64,000 bases of DNA, taken from NCBI GenBank assembly GCA_964020155.1, contig OZ026555.1, positions 2,305,282-2,369,281 of the forward strand. Reading direction: 5' to 3'. Position 1 is the first letter of the stretch. Each line of letters opens with the position of its first letter. Shown piece after piece: positions 45,050 to 55,047 of the stretch. A program made the position numbers and the translations under genes. The notes under the pieces are model-generated. The model had not been told where the DNA came from and searched no databases. It saw only the letters and a program-made list of their open reading frames with translations. The DNA is from Chondrilla cf. caribensis. Its lineage: Eukaryota > Porifera > Demospongiae > Chondrillida > Chondrillidae.

Positions 45050-46910
45050 TGACCAAATGTAATATGTACAAGAAATAAACACAATCTCCATACAATGGAA
45101 CACATGAGAGACAACAAACATTAATCCACAGTCTACTGATGTGAGTTAGGGCCAAGTAAAGAACATATTTTGAAGCTGATTGATGCAAATAGTCCAAGAT
45201 CCTGACAGATGAGGAGAGATCCAAGGGGTCAGTTACAGTACAGGTTAAATGCATTTATTCACACTTCTTTATATAATCATAATTAATATATGCATAAAAT
45301 CGCAGTTGACACCTGTGTAGATGCTGAAATCTTGAAGAAAACTACACCAAGTATGGATCATCACTTCCTTTCATGGCACACTTACACACATTAACAGTCC
45401 CCCATTCTCAAACAAGTAGCATCTCCAATCAGGACAACACCTCTCTTAATTACTGTACTGAATGCAGTCAATGATATTTATACTCAGACCAGCTGGGGAC
45501 ACACCCCAGTGTGTACATACAGCAGTGTGTCATCACAGAGGGGGTACACCTACCAAAATATATACAGTATTGAAAAAAATATGCGAACCAGATAGCAGTC
45601 TGGCTCACAAGCATTATTATAGCCAATATTGGACAGCCATTAAATTGCTATATCTGTGTATGTATTGCTTCCTTAATTATTCCATTTAGCTTTGCAGTGG
45701 ATGGATTGTTGCAATTATCAATACATAATCTGAATGGTGTTTGCCTATAGTAATCTGAGTGTATCCCACCCTTCCTCCTCAGTACAAAAGGCACCATTAT
45801 TCCACGCCAATAATGACTAACCTTAACCACCTCATTTTGTATGTCATTGCCAAGAACAAGTCAAGCATCAAGCAAAAGTGTGAGTGAGTGAGGGGGTGTC
45901 TGGTAACATCTGACAACATGGTTGACAACTATTAAGTGAGCTTTTGTGAACATTAACAGTGAGGCAGTTTTGGCTCTTTCTGTTACAAACTCTTTACGGA
46001 ATTTCTCCACTCAAGATTGTTATAGACATTAAGACTATCTCTATAAGGTATGTGGAATGAACAGTCACGTCATCTATTCGAAATACTCATGAGAAAGGAC
46101 AAATTTTATTTTAACATAAGATGCATGCATTATATTATTTATATATATAACTTTACTTCATGTCCATACATACTCAAATCATGCACCACCTTTGTGACCC
46201 ACACACATTTTATTACATTTCATTGTTTACAAAATAAAGCCACAATGTTATGGATCACATGGTTGGTGTGCACTGTACACATGTCATACCTGAGACATTA
46301 CATATGTACTATACAAGAATAAGAATATTGACAATTGCTACACTGCTGTGAATTATGACTTACACTTGTTGAAATCATGCAAGATTCTTGTCTGACATGA
46401 CTTGTGTACGTGAGTGTAAGTAACATTATGACTTGTACCACATACACTGCCAATTTTCATGGCAATGGTTAATGGACAATTTAAATCCTTGTATAATCAT
46501 GGTAGTTGCAGTCTCGTATATACCCAGACAATTGTATGCATTACACTATTCAGGATGTGTCCATTAATTGTTGGTTAGCTTCAGCTACTCGGAAGTACAC
46601 AGATGGTAATACGTGCACCAGCAGGTGGCAGTTACATAACTTCTGACCAGTACTGGAATATATTTGTAGGGACAGCAAACCTATCAATAATTCTCTGTTG
46701 GAGTTGCCAAACACAGGTGTAATGATATACTTCACATACATGTCTTGCTATGTCACTTGCTTTTAAATAGCAGCAAACTATCATCAATCAATTGCTGCAA
46801 GATACAGCAAGTTTACAAGCACAATGTAGCTTATAATCAAAATTTTATATTAGATCATAACTGTTTTTAGTGGTACAACCAATGCCCAGCAATTATGTCA
46901 ATGAATGAAC
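45050..46910. other. Spacer between module units 1 and 2
   Basis: Matches the corresponding spacers at 51,100-51,840 and 62,250-63,300. Contains repeated words around cacaatgttatgga and gcaccagcaggtg. A possible exon-like frame lies at 46,550-46,740 (minus), but its splice sites are not convincing. Confidence 0.45.
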
Positions 46911-46957
46911 ATTCAATATAATACACATGAAGTAGCAATACACTAGTGATCACTTAC

Positions 46958-49678
46958 ATAAGATCCAATCTCCATCTTCACTGTTTTACACTTGCATTGT
47001 GACCATGCTTCACACAATTCCTTCTCATCCACTGGAGTGTTGTCCTGGTCAGGAATGACGAGATGTAATGGAACAACTTCAATAAATCATGTCATCTTGT
47101 TCAAAACTCACTGACAAACATTCCTCATAACACTGAAGGCATCTAATCTATTACATAGACATAGGAACCGGGGGGAGGGGGGCAGGAGGCCTATACCCCA
47201 CCCGCCCCCCAGATATAATAAGGGAGGGGTCAGAAGTGCCGGGAATTGGCCCCCATAGATTTTTAGCCCTTTCTCACCTCTGTAATCTTTGACTCTGCTA
47301 CTAAGTATACAGCCCCTCTCACTAAAGTATATAAAATCAGTTTACAACATTTTTGTTCAGATCTATAGTCGATAAATACTGTTGTTCAAGATTCTGGTTT
47401 AGAGTCTTACGCGTGGAAGCCATTTTATTGATTGCGCAATCGACACGCGGCCTGATTGAAATTTTGGAAAAGTATAATCGCCCCCCAATTTTGAAAGTGT
47501 TCTACGCCACTTTATTACTATACGGTATACTAATTCCACCAGATAGGGGTTGCACTGGAATGAGCAGTGTTGACAAACAGTTTGAACAACACTACACTAT
47601 TCAACTTTAATAGCACCTATATACATGTGGCCTAAGCCATTTGACAAATAATATAAAATATTGCAACCACAGTATTAATAATTATACATAAGCACTTTGT
47701 CCAAAGACGAAATGGAAAACCATTCACACGAAAATGGCAGGCAAATGCGCGAAATGTTGATTGGAACCAATCGGAACACTGCTTACAAATTCGAGCGATC
47801 GATCACTTTTAGCTTTCAAGTTCCTGATCCCCTCCTCTTGAAAACAGCGGCAAATTGCTGGGGCTTTGAAGCTGCACGAGTAAAAGATGATAATCCTGAG
47901 CTTCGTGTATCCGCTGAAGAATGGCATACCGCTGAAACATCTATGTCACACTTTAATCCTTAATACTAACTGCATCTATGTCACACTTCAATACTATTAA
48001 CGAGGGTGACTGAAACTCTTTGATATTAACACAGTTTAAACGGAATGGCGTTCTATGAAAACAGTATTATAGTAGCGTTTTACAAAAGAAAGACTGAAAT
48101 GAATCGAGGCAGTTCGTATTCATCCTTACAAAATGGAACGGGAACCAACTTTTGCCTCCTACCATAAGTACACCAACTCTCACATACCCCTCACCATTCA
48201 TTGATAAGCACTTGTGAGCACTCATTCAATCAACACCTTTAGGAAGTATTTATCTAACCTCTCGACAAAGGTACATATATAGCACCTCGGATTACTTATT
48301 ATAGGGGTTTAATCAATTCAGAGATCATTTTATACACTACAGTATTACACCGGGACATAGAATGGTGTCCTTAGTATAGAGGTTTTCAGATGTTTGTAAC
48401 AGAGAGGTAACACTGCATTATTTGTAACAACAGGTATGATTGAAATTGTTTGAACTGCAAGACCATGAGTATATATAATTTGAAGGTATAATATAATTTA
48501 AATAAAGTATAACTAAACAATTTTAAGCTAATGAGATCCACATACATAGATATAAATACATGGTGGAATATAGCCAGACAGAATGATATTATCATGGTGA
48601 GGTTGTACAATATTCAGGAGTTCCAGCTCTTTCTATACAGTACACTGAACTTACATGAGTCAACTTCATGGTAACATTGAGTTCCTCCAAATCCTCAGCA
48701 CCTCCCACTCCACAGAGGATTGCTGCCCACTCTGCTGGAGAGAGACGCAATTCCAACTGACTTGTGAGACGTGGAACCAGTAACAGCTTCAGTGAAGACA
48801 TCCATGATTCATCATAGTCTGTAATAAAAATGGACAAAATAACAAAAATGAATGACTACAGATTTTGAATAGACCATAAATAGCTTTAAAGGATCCAGTA
48901 CATCCCATGCTCAAAGTGGTAATACAAACAAAAACACTTTGTAGATCCCAATAATAAAAGATTGCTTCAACACATACTCATGTACATATTGCAGAGAATG
49001 ATGTATGTATGTCTGTGTGAAGGTTTAATTGTTGTTCTTATGAGTGATGTTTGTTTATGATTTGTTGCAAGCATGCTCAGTGTGTCAGTCAGACATGTGT
49101 ATTTCAGAAGTGAATAATGAGTGAAATGTGTACAAGTTGATAGTAGACCAGTATGCAGTTAGGCCAGCCATACTACAGTAATTTGGTAATTAGGATCCAA
49201 ACAGATGCTATTTCGTTGTATGTTGTTGTGAACTCAAGCTTGGAGTAATCATGGACACATATGGTACAATCAGCAGGTTCATTGTGACCACGGTGACTTA
49301 CTGGGAACTAGTAATTTGAGAGGAAAAAACTCTTGGGTCTGGTGGTTGGTGCAGGATGGCATACTAGAGAAGGCTGGGTACGGCAAGCGAACAGCACCCA
49401 TTGTCCCTGTTCCTGAGAAGAGTAGGGAATTTTGAGACTGAGCACTCAACTCCTAGTGCACACATGCAGGGTGAATATGTCTGCATGGTCAATGTCCATT
49501 GAAGTCAGTAGCAAAAGAGCTATCATACATGTCAACAGTATGACAGGTTCAAGTGTGTCAACTTACCAGAGGAACAGTCATACCAGCAGTCAATCACAAA
49601 GTGCTGTATATTTTGGCATAATGATATTCCCTTTAGTAGTGCCCTGACAAAAGACTTTTTAAACTCAGTCCACTCTTT
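46958..49678 (-). CDS. Module unit 2 exon trio (W, D, E)
   Basis: W 49,678-49,567 (WTEFKKSFVRALLKGISLCQ), D 48,818-48,655 (YDESWMSSLKLLLVPRLTSQ, PAEWAAILCGVGGAEDLEEL), E 47,044-46,958. Phases 0-1, 1-0, 0-0, as in unit 1, giving another in-frame 121-residue module. The end of E (phase 0) can splice directly to W of unit 1 at 45,042. Confidence 0.55.
47155..47512. mobile_element. 358-bp insertion with 6-bp TATTAC duplication and G-rich hairpin end
   Basis: Absent from the paralogous sites at 28,740 and 39,605. Flanked by tattac on both sides. Left end contains ggaaccggggggagggggg and a matching C-rich stretch (acccgccccccag), able to form a hairpin or G-quadruplex. No TIR. Duplicate at 58,302-58,665 within copy B. 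Could be a SINE-like retroelement; class unknown. Confidence 0.65.
47697..47963 (+). CDS. Unrecognised 88-codon frame in an insertion
   Basis: The segment of about 470 bases from 47,690 is absent from the paralogous unit at 39,790. Its frame reads ENHSHENGRQMREMLIGTNR, KFERSITFSFQVPDPLLLKT and ANCWGFEAARVKDDNPELRV, with normal codon-like composition. The copy at 58,898 is the recent duplicate and adds no independent support. Function unknown; may be a captured exon. Confidence 0.3.
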   Translation: MSKDEMENHSHENGRQMREMLIGTNRNTAYKFERSITFSFQVPDPLLLKTAANCWGFEAARVKDDNPELRVSAEEWHTAETSMSHFNP

Positions 49679-49884
49679 CTACAAGTGACCAAATGCAATA
49701 TGTACAAGAAAAAAACATAATCTCACATAATGTGATGTAATTGTAATTAACATATGCACAAAACGGTAGTTGACATGGAATTTGGGTACATGCTGAATAG
49801 GTAGCCAGTATATGGGAAATGTTGAAGAAAACTACACAAAGTATGAATCATCGCTTCCTTTCATAGGATACTTATATGTGGCAG

Positions 49885-50727
49885 TCCCAGGTAGAAAACG
49901 GATATTAGTGCTTGATGGTCAAAATAGTACTTTGTACGAAACTAGTTTCCAAGGACTGAGGTGACCTAAGTGCTCACCCAGCGATAAAGTTAGCCTGTCG
50001 CTGTTGTTTCCTGACACTAAGAAACAACGAATCTCAATGAGCTATACGTGGTCCGGCATGGTAAAGGTCACGGTGGAAGTATGAAACCCACACCCTGTTG
50101 ATGTGAAGTTTAGCGCACCGATTTACAGCAATCACTCAAATACCGCCTACAATATCGAATCCTGGGTAGAAAACAAACATTAGTGCTTGACGGTCAAAAT
50201 AGTACTTTGTATGAAACTAGTTTCCAAGGACTGAGGCAACCTAAGAGCACTTCTAGCCAGTGTGGTCACCAGAATTGAAATAAAGAAGGGTACCTTTATG
50301 TATGTGTGGAACAATTTTGAGGGGTTTTAATAAAGCAATCACACAACAATGACGGCAACAGTACAATTATGTAGAATAAACAGTGTAATGTATAAACAAT
50401 ATGTTACACACTACTCAACAGTAAAACCACATTGATGTACATTGATCATTTGAAGAGGGGTGCAGGGGGTATTTTGAGTCATGTTGAAGGGTACTTTGGG
50501 TCTCAAGAAGGGTTCTGTACCCTTCAAAAATGACCTAGAGACCACACTGCTTCTAGCTCACCCAGCGATAAAGTTAGCCTGTCACTGTTGTTGACACTAA
50601 GAAACAATGTATCTCAATGAGCTATACGTGGCCCAGCATGGTAAAGGCCACGGTGAAAGTACGAAACCCACACTCAGTTGATGTGAAGTTTAGCGCACCG
50701 ATTTACAGCAATCACTCGAATACTGCC
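49885..50727. repeat. Tandem pair of about 275-bp repeats, second copy split by a MITE
   Basis: First copy 49,885-50,160, second 50,160-50,727, sharing tagtgcttga, ggtcaaaatagtactttgta, cacccagcgataaagttagc and gtttagcgcaccgatttaca. The second is interrupted by the element at 50,258. Old protein-like frames (PSDKVSLS, HSVDVKFSAPIYSNHS) are visible but broken; origin unknown. Confidence 0.7.
50258..50549. mobile_element. Non-autonomous hAT-like element, 8-bp CTTCTAGC duplication
   Basis: 292 bases, ends CAGTGTGGTCACC and ggagaccacactg-type inverted repeat (CAGTGTGGTC shared), flanked by cttctagc on both sides. An 8-bp duplication and CAGTG ends are typical of hAT. The same insertion with the same duplication is at 61,410-61,701. 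Confidence 0.85.
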
Positions 50728-51844
50728 TTTTCATTGTGTCCTGTCTCTATGATATGTCAACCTGTTCATAATATTTATCATACTTGGGTAGACTATAGAG
50801 CCAGAAAAGACTTGTGCGTAATTTTATACCATGTACAGTTGTATTAACAGGAATTACAGCTCAGAAATTTACAAACAACGCTGAGTTGCCATTTTCTCGA
50901 AAAGTTGACGACAGAATAACATTTGTTTCCTACCCGTGACTGCCACACATATAGTGGTGGTTCGGATCATACTGTTAGGACCGTAAGTGCTAGAGCACAA
51001 CAGAAAAGTTCACTATCACAAAAGATGCATGCATAATAATATGATTTGTACACAACGACCCACTCAATCTTGCATAAGAGGACAGTAAAATGTCACTTTT
51101 CACCTCCACCATATTAAATACAAACAGATGGAACTAAACTTATTGGATATTTATGACAAATTTGTCCATACATACTCAAATCATGCACCACCCTTGTGAC
51201 CCACATACATTTTATCACATTTCATTGTTTACAAAAAAAATTAATAGTCACAATGTTATGGATAACATGGTTGGTGTGCACTGTGCACACGTCATACCTG
51301 AGACACATGGGTACTATACAAGAATAAGAATAGTATTATTAATTTTGTTTGCATGCCAACAAACCCAACAATAAAGCCCACAATGTTATGGACAACATGG
51401 TTGGTGTGCACTGTGCACACGTCATACCTGAGACACTACATAGGTACTATACAAGAATAAGAATAGTATTATTAATTTTGCTTGCAGGCAATTGACAGGA
51501 ACAAACACAACACTACTGTGAATTATGAGTTTCACTTGTTGAAGCCTTGCAAGATTCTTTTTTGCTATGGCTTGTGCATTAGAGTGTAAGTAACAAGTTG
51601 ACTTGTACCACAAATACTGCTAATTTCTCCCGCAGTGGTTAATCAAACTCTTAAATGCTTGGATTTCTTTATACATCCTTTTCTGTTCAAATTGCAGCAA
51701 GCTATTATCAATTAATTGCTACAAGATACAGCAAGTTTAGAAACACTGTGTAGCTTAAACAGAAGGCGTTATTAGATAACAACAGCTTTCAGTGGTACAA
51801 CCAATACCCAGCTGTACAACAATAATGTCAACAAATAACAGTAA

Positions 51845-52206
51845 TGTGACAATGTACTGTGCTACTTACGTAATTTAGCATATGTGTGAGTAATGCATGT
51901 AACCTTATACCTTATTAGTATTCGCTTTACAGTGCATGTCTCTTTGTGTTTAGTGTGTGTGCTTGATTATTGTAATGCATAAGTTGTTTTAGCATGTCTT
52001 ATTGGTCATGTGCTTGTGCGGCCTGCGGCGTGGGCCGCTGTACTGTACCTTTTGATTAGCAATGTACTTAGTTGTGTACTGTACTGTTTAGTTTAGTTGT
52101 TAGTTGTTAGTTCAGTTGAGTTGAACTGCAGTTGAATTAATAATTTTGGTGAAGCACATTTGCTGTGACGCCCGCGACAGCCTTAGTATAACATAACTTC
52201 GTGACA
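51845..52206 (+). repeat. 5' LTR (362 bp)
   Basis: Direct repeat of 56,744-58,051 after removal of the 944-base insertion there. Contains the promoter and polyadenylation region of the element; I cannot point to a TATA box with confidence. Confidence 0.95.
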
Positions 52207-52208
52207 TT

Positions 52209-52226
52209 TGGTGGCAGCGGTGGGAT
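52209..52226 (+). promoter_or_regulatory. Primer binding site, tRNA-Leu
   Basis: tggtggcagcggtgggat, two bases after the 5' LTR, is complementary to the 3' end (with CCA) of animal tRNA-Leu (AAG/TAG type). Confidence 0.8.
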
Positions 52227-52269
52227 AAGCAAAGTACCTTAACGTTTTGACCTACGTGGAGCTAGTTAC

Positions 52270-55047
52270 GTGATCAGATGTCTGGACGAGACGTACAACA
52301 GACAGCGTGCTACTCGAATTTCTGAAACAACAGCAGAAACAGCACGAGGACCAACAGGCGCTACTGATGGGGATGCTGGAACAGCAGAAACTCACATTGA
52401 AGCTCACAAGTCGGAGATGTCCGCGTTGCTGGGACAGCAACAAACCGTTACCGGGGGCGGAGGGGTGGTACCTAAACTCCCGAAACCTTTACTTCAACGA
52501 CTTACAGCCGAGGATGATGTGGAGCACTTTTTGGCGGTGTTCGAGAGGGTCGCGAAGCAGCAAAAGTGGCCAGAGGAAGTATGGGCGACGCAGCTGGCGG
52601 GGCTGCTCATCGGGAAGGCTATGGCAGCGTATGCCGCACTCCCCGCAGAGGAAGCGAGTGACTACCGAAAAGTGAAGGACGCCATCTTGAGGAGATATGA
52701 CGTGAATGAGGAGAGTCGACGCCGGAAATTCTGCAACGACAGGAAGAAACCAGGAGAGACGCATCGTGAGTTAATGACGCGATTGCAAGAGAACTACCAA
52801 CGATGGGTGAACGGACAGGACATGGCTGCGGAAGACTTAATGATAGCAGAGCAATTTTATCGGTCGGTTCCAGAGGCGCTAGCAGTGTGGGTGAGGGATA
52901 GGAAGCCTTCAAGTTTGCAGCAAATGGCAGAGCTAGCTGATGACTACATGTTATCGCGTAAGGGTGTTGGTACAGAAGGTACAAGGATTGCAGAGAAGCC
53001 TGCAGGGAGTACATCCAAAGACGTCGGGAGGCAGGTATCTGTTGGGAGCATGGTGCCTGCTTCAGGGAGCGTTTCGGGGCAGCGGACTACAACAAATGTA
53101 CGGGGTGACAAGCGTTGCTATCAGTGTGGACGATTTGGGCATCTCATGTACAACTGCCCATCCCGACAGGAAGCAAAGGTGACCGCAACTGCAAGGCCAA
53201 CAATGATGGCTTGTTCGGAGGTGGAGTGGAACCCAGACAGCTTAAAGTATCTACGACATGGTAAGTTGGATGGAGGGCGCGTGCAAGTGTTGGTAGACAC
53301 TGGGAGTGACAGGACGTTAGTGTCATCCAGAATGGTGAAGGAGGATCGGTGGATTCAAGGCGAGTCTGTGGCAGTCAGGTGTGTCCATGGGGATACAGTG
53401 CACTATCCGGTCGCGGAGGTGAGACTGCAAGTGGAGGGGGTCAACAAGGTGGCAAGAGTTGTTGTGGCCCCAGACCTGCCCGTGCAAGTATTACTAGGAC
53501 GGGACCTACTAGGGCAGCTTCCAGTGGAGGGAGGAAGTCAGAGCTTTGCAGTGGTGACTCGGAGTCAGTCAAATGAGACGGGGGACATTTTAGGAGTCAT
53601 GCCAGGAGGATCTAAGCTGGAACCTCAGCAAGTTGCCCAGAACACCGGGGGCGGTGTACCTATGGCTGAGGGGGAGGTAGTACCTCCAGTGGCAGAAGGC
53701 AATGACGATGTGGAGGACAAGAACAGAACTGATCACGTGGAGTTGCCGGACACCGTTACAGGAGAGACAGCTGATCGTCAGGACCAGGAGTTCAGAAGCA
53801 CAACTGGTGTCGAGGAGGAGCCAGTTCTTGTAGGTGAAGACGTGCCTGAGGATAGTGGACAGCTGATCGCCGAGGAGACGTTGAAAGGAACACGTGAGGA
53901 GGAGCCCAACAGCCGGGGTGTTCTGGAGGATGGAGACTTCCAATCAGAGCAGCAGTCTGATCCTAGCCTGGACAAGGTTAGAGCAGTTGTGGTAGAAAGA
54001 GACGAGGAAGTACAGGATCGTGTTCAATTTATCAAACGAGATGGACTCATCTATCGTAGGTGGAGACCAAAGGGATCTAATCCAGAAGATGTGCGCACAT
54101 GTGAGCAACTGGTATTACCGCGTAAATACCAAAATCTAGTGTTACGCCTTGCACACGACATTCCCCTGGGAGGTCATCTCGGGATTACGAAGACCAAAGA
54201 TCGCATACTAGGGAGGTATTACTGGCCAGGAGTCTTCCAAGACGTGGCTCGTTATTGTCGCACCTGTGCAGTTTGTCAGCGATCAGGGACCAGGAAACTA
54301 CCCAAAGCCAGTATGATTCCAATGCCTTTGATGGCACGCCCATTCCAGAGGATTGCAATGGACATCGTCGGGCCGCTTCCTAGGACAAAGAGGGGAAATC
54401 GCTTCATTCTGGTTCTTTGTGATTATGCCACAAGATACCCAGAGGCCATTCCACTACCCACGACCGAGGCACCACGGATTGCTAGGGAACTCATCACATT
54501 TTTTTCGCACTTTGGAATCCCTGAAGAGGTTTTGACGGACCAGGGAACTAATTTCATGTCTGGACTCCTGGAGGAGGTGTATCTACTACTGCAGATCCGG
54601 AGAATCAGGACCAGTCCATACCACCCACAGACGGACGGGCTTGTGGAGCGCTTCAATGGGACCTTGAAGAGCATGCTGAGGAAATTCACAAGCAAGTACC
54701 AGAGTGACTGGGACGAGTACTTGCCCTACCTTCTTTTTGCATATCGAGAGGTACCTCAGGAGTCAACAGGATGTTCTCCATTTGAGCTACTGTATGGAAA
54801 GCGTGTGCGTGGACCCTTGGATGTCCTGCGGGAAGAGTGGACAGGAGAACAACTGGTGGAACGTTCAGTTGGCAGTCATGTGCTGGAGGTTCGAGCGCGA
54901 CTGGAGGAGATGACCGACCTGGTGTCCAAGAATAGCCGGGGAGCTCAACAGAGAAAGAAGACCGCATACGACGGACTGCGAGGAACAGGACCTTTGAAGT
55001 TGGTGAGGAGGTGCTGGTTCTGCTTCCAAGAGTGGGGAACCCGTTGA
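52270..55047 (+). CDS. Gag, protease and integrase of the Gmr1-like element
   Basis: 925 codons. Capsid-like region at about residues 65-230 (AEDDVEHFLAVFERVAKQQK; KKPGETHRELMTRLQENYQR), which resembles the SCAN domain. Zinc knuckle CYQCGRFGHLMYNC at 53,115-53,157. Protease LVDTGSD near 53,296. After a variable acidic linker come the integrase HHCC domain (GGHLGITKTKDRILGRYYWP, CRTCAVCQ), the catalytic core MDIVGPLP, LTDQGTNF and DGLVERFNGTL (D, D, E near 54,360, 54,535 and 54,640). The integrase C-terminal homology leaves this frame at about 54,972 and continues in the frame of the next ORF, which looks like a one-base change. Two further frame inconsistencies appear in the Gag N-terminus before 52,440. 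These may be real mutations or sequencing errors. Confidence 0.9.
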   Translation: MIRCLDETYNRQRATRISETTAETARGPTGATDGDAGTAETHIEAHKSEMSALLGQQQTVTGGGGVVPKLPKPLLQRLTAEDDVEHFLAVFERVAKQQKWPEEVWATQLAGLLIGKAMAAYAALPAEEASDYRKVKDAILRRYDVNEESRRRKFCNDRKKPGETHRELMTRLQENYQRWVNGQDMAAEDLMIAEQFYRSVPEALAVWVRDRKPSSLQQMAELADDYMLSRKGVGTEGTRIAEKPAGSTSKDVGRQVSVGSMVPASGSVSGQRTTTNVRGDKRCYQCGRFGHLMYNCPSRQEAKVTATARPTMMACSEVEWNPDSLKYLRHGKLDGGRVQVLVDTGSDRTLVSSRMVKEDRWIQGESVAVRCVHGDTVHYPVAEVRLQVEGVNKVARVVVAPDLPVQVLLGRDLLGQLPVEGGSQSFAVVTRSQSNETGDILGVMPGGSKLEPQQVAQNTGGGVPMAEGEVVPPVAEGNDDVEDKNRTDHVELPDTVTGETADRQDQEFRSTTGVEEEPVLVGEDVPEDSGQLIAEETLKGTREEEPNSRGVLEDGDFQSEQQSDPSLDKVRAVVVERDEEVQDRVQFIKRDGLIYRRWRPKGSNPEDVRTCEQLVLPRKYQNLVLRLAHDIPLGGHLGITKTKDRILGRYYWPGVFQDVARYCRTCAVCQRSGTRKLPKASMIPMPLMARPFQRIAMDIVGPLPRTKRGNRFILVLCDYATRYPEAIPLPTTEAPRIARELITFFSHFGIPEEVLTDQGTNFMSGLLEEVYLLLQIRRIRTSPYHPQTDGLVERFNGTLKSMLRKFTSKYQSDWDEYLPYLLFAYREVPQESTGCSPFELLYGKRVRGPLDVLREEWTGEQLVERSVGSHVLEVRARLEEMTDLVSKNSRGAQQRKKTAYDGLRGTGPLKLVRRCWFCFQEWGTR

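Larger units (their letters stand above)
46910..51664 (-). repeat. 4.75-kb segmental duplication, copy A (module unit 2)
   Basis: Almost identical over its length to 58,060-62,814 (a few substitutions and small homopolymer differences). It contains an exon trio (W 49,678-49,567; D 48,818-48,655; E 47,044-46,958), a 358-base insertion at 47,155, a coding-looking insertion at 47,690, a gypsy RT remnant, a pair of 275-base tandem repeats and a hAT-like MITE. All of these are shared with copy B, so the duplication is recent. Confidence 0.9.

Noticed and set aside
54965..55047. Programmed ribosomal frameshift between the two large frames of the LTR element
   Set aside because: The integrase C-terminal homology continues in the second frame at about 54,972 with no evident slippery site, and other Gag frame breaks exist nearby; mutation or sequencing error is simpler.
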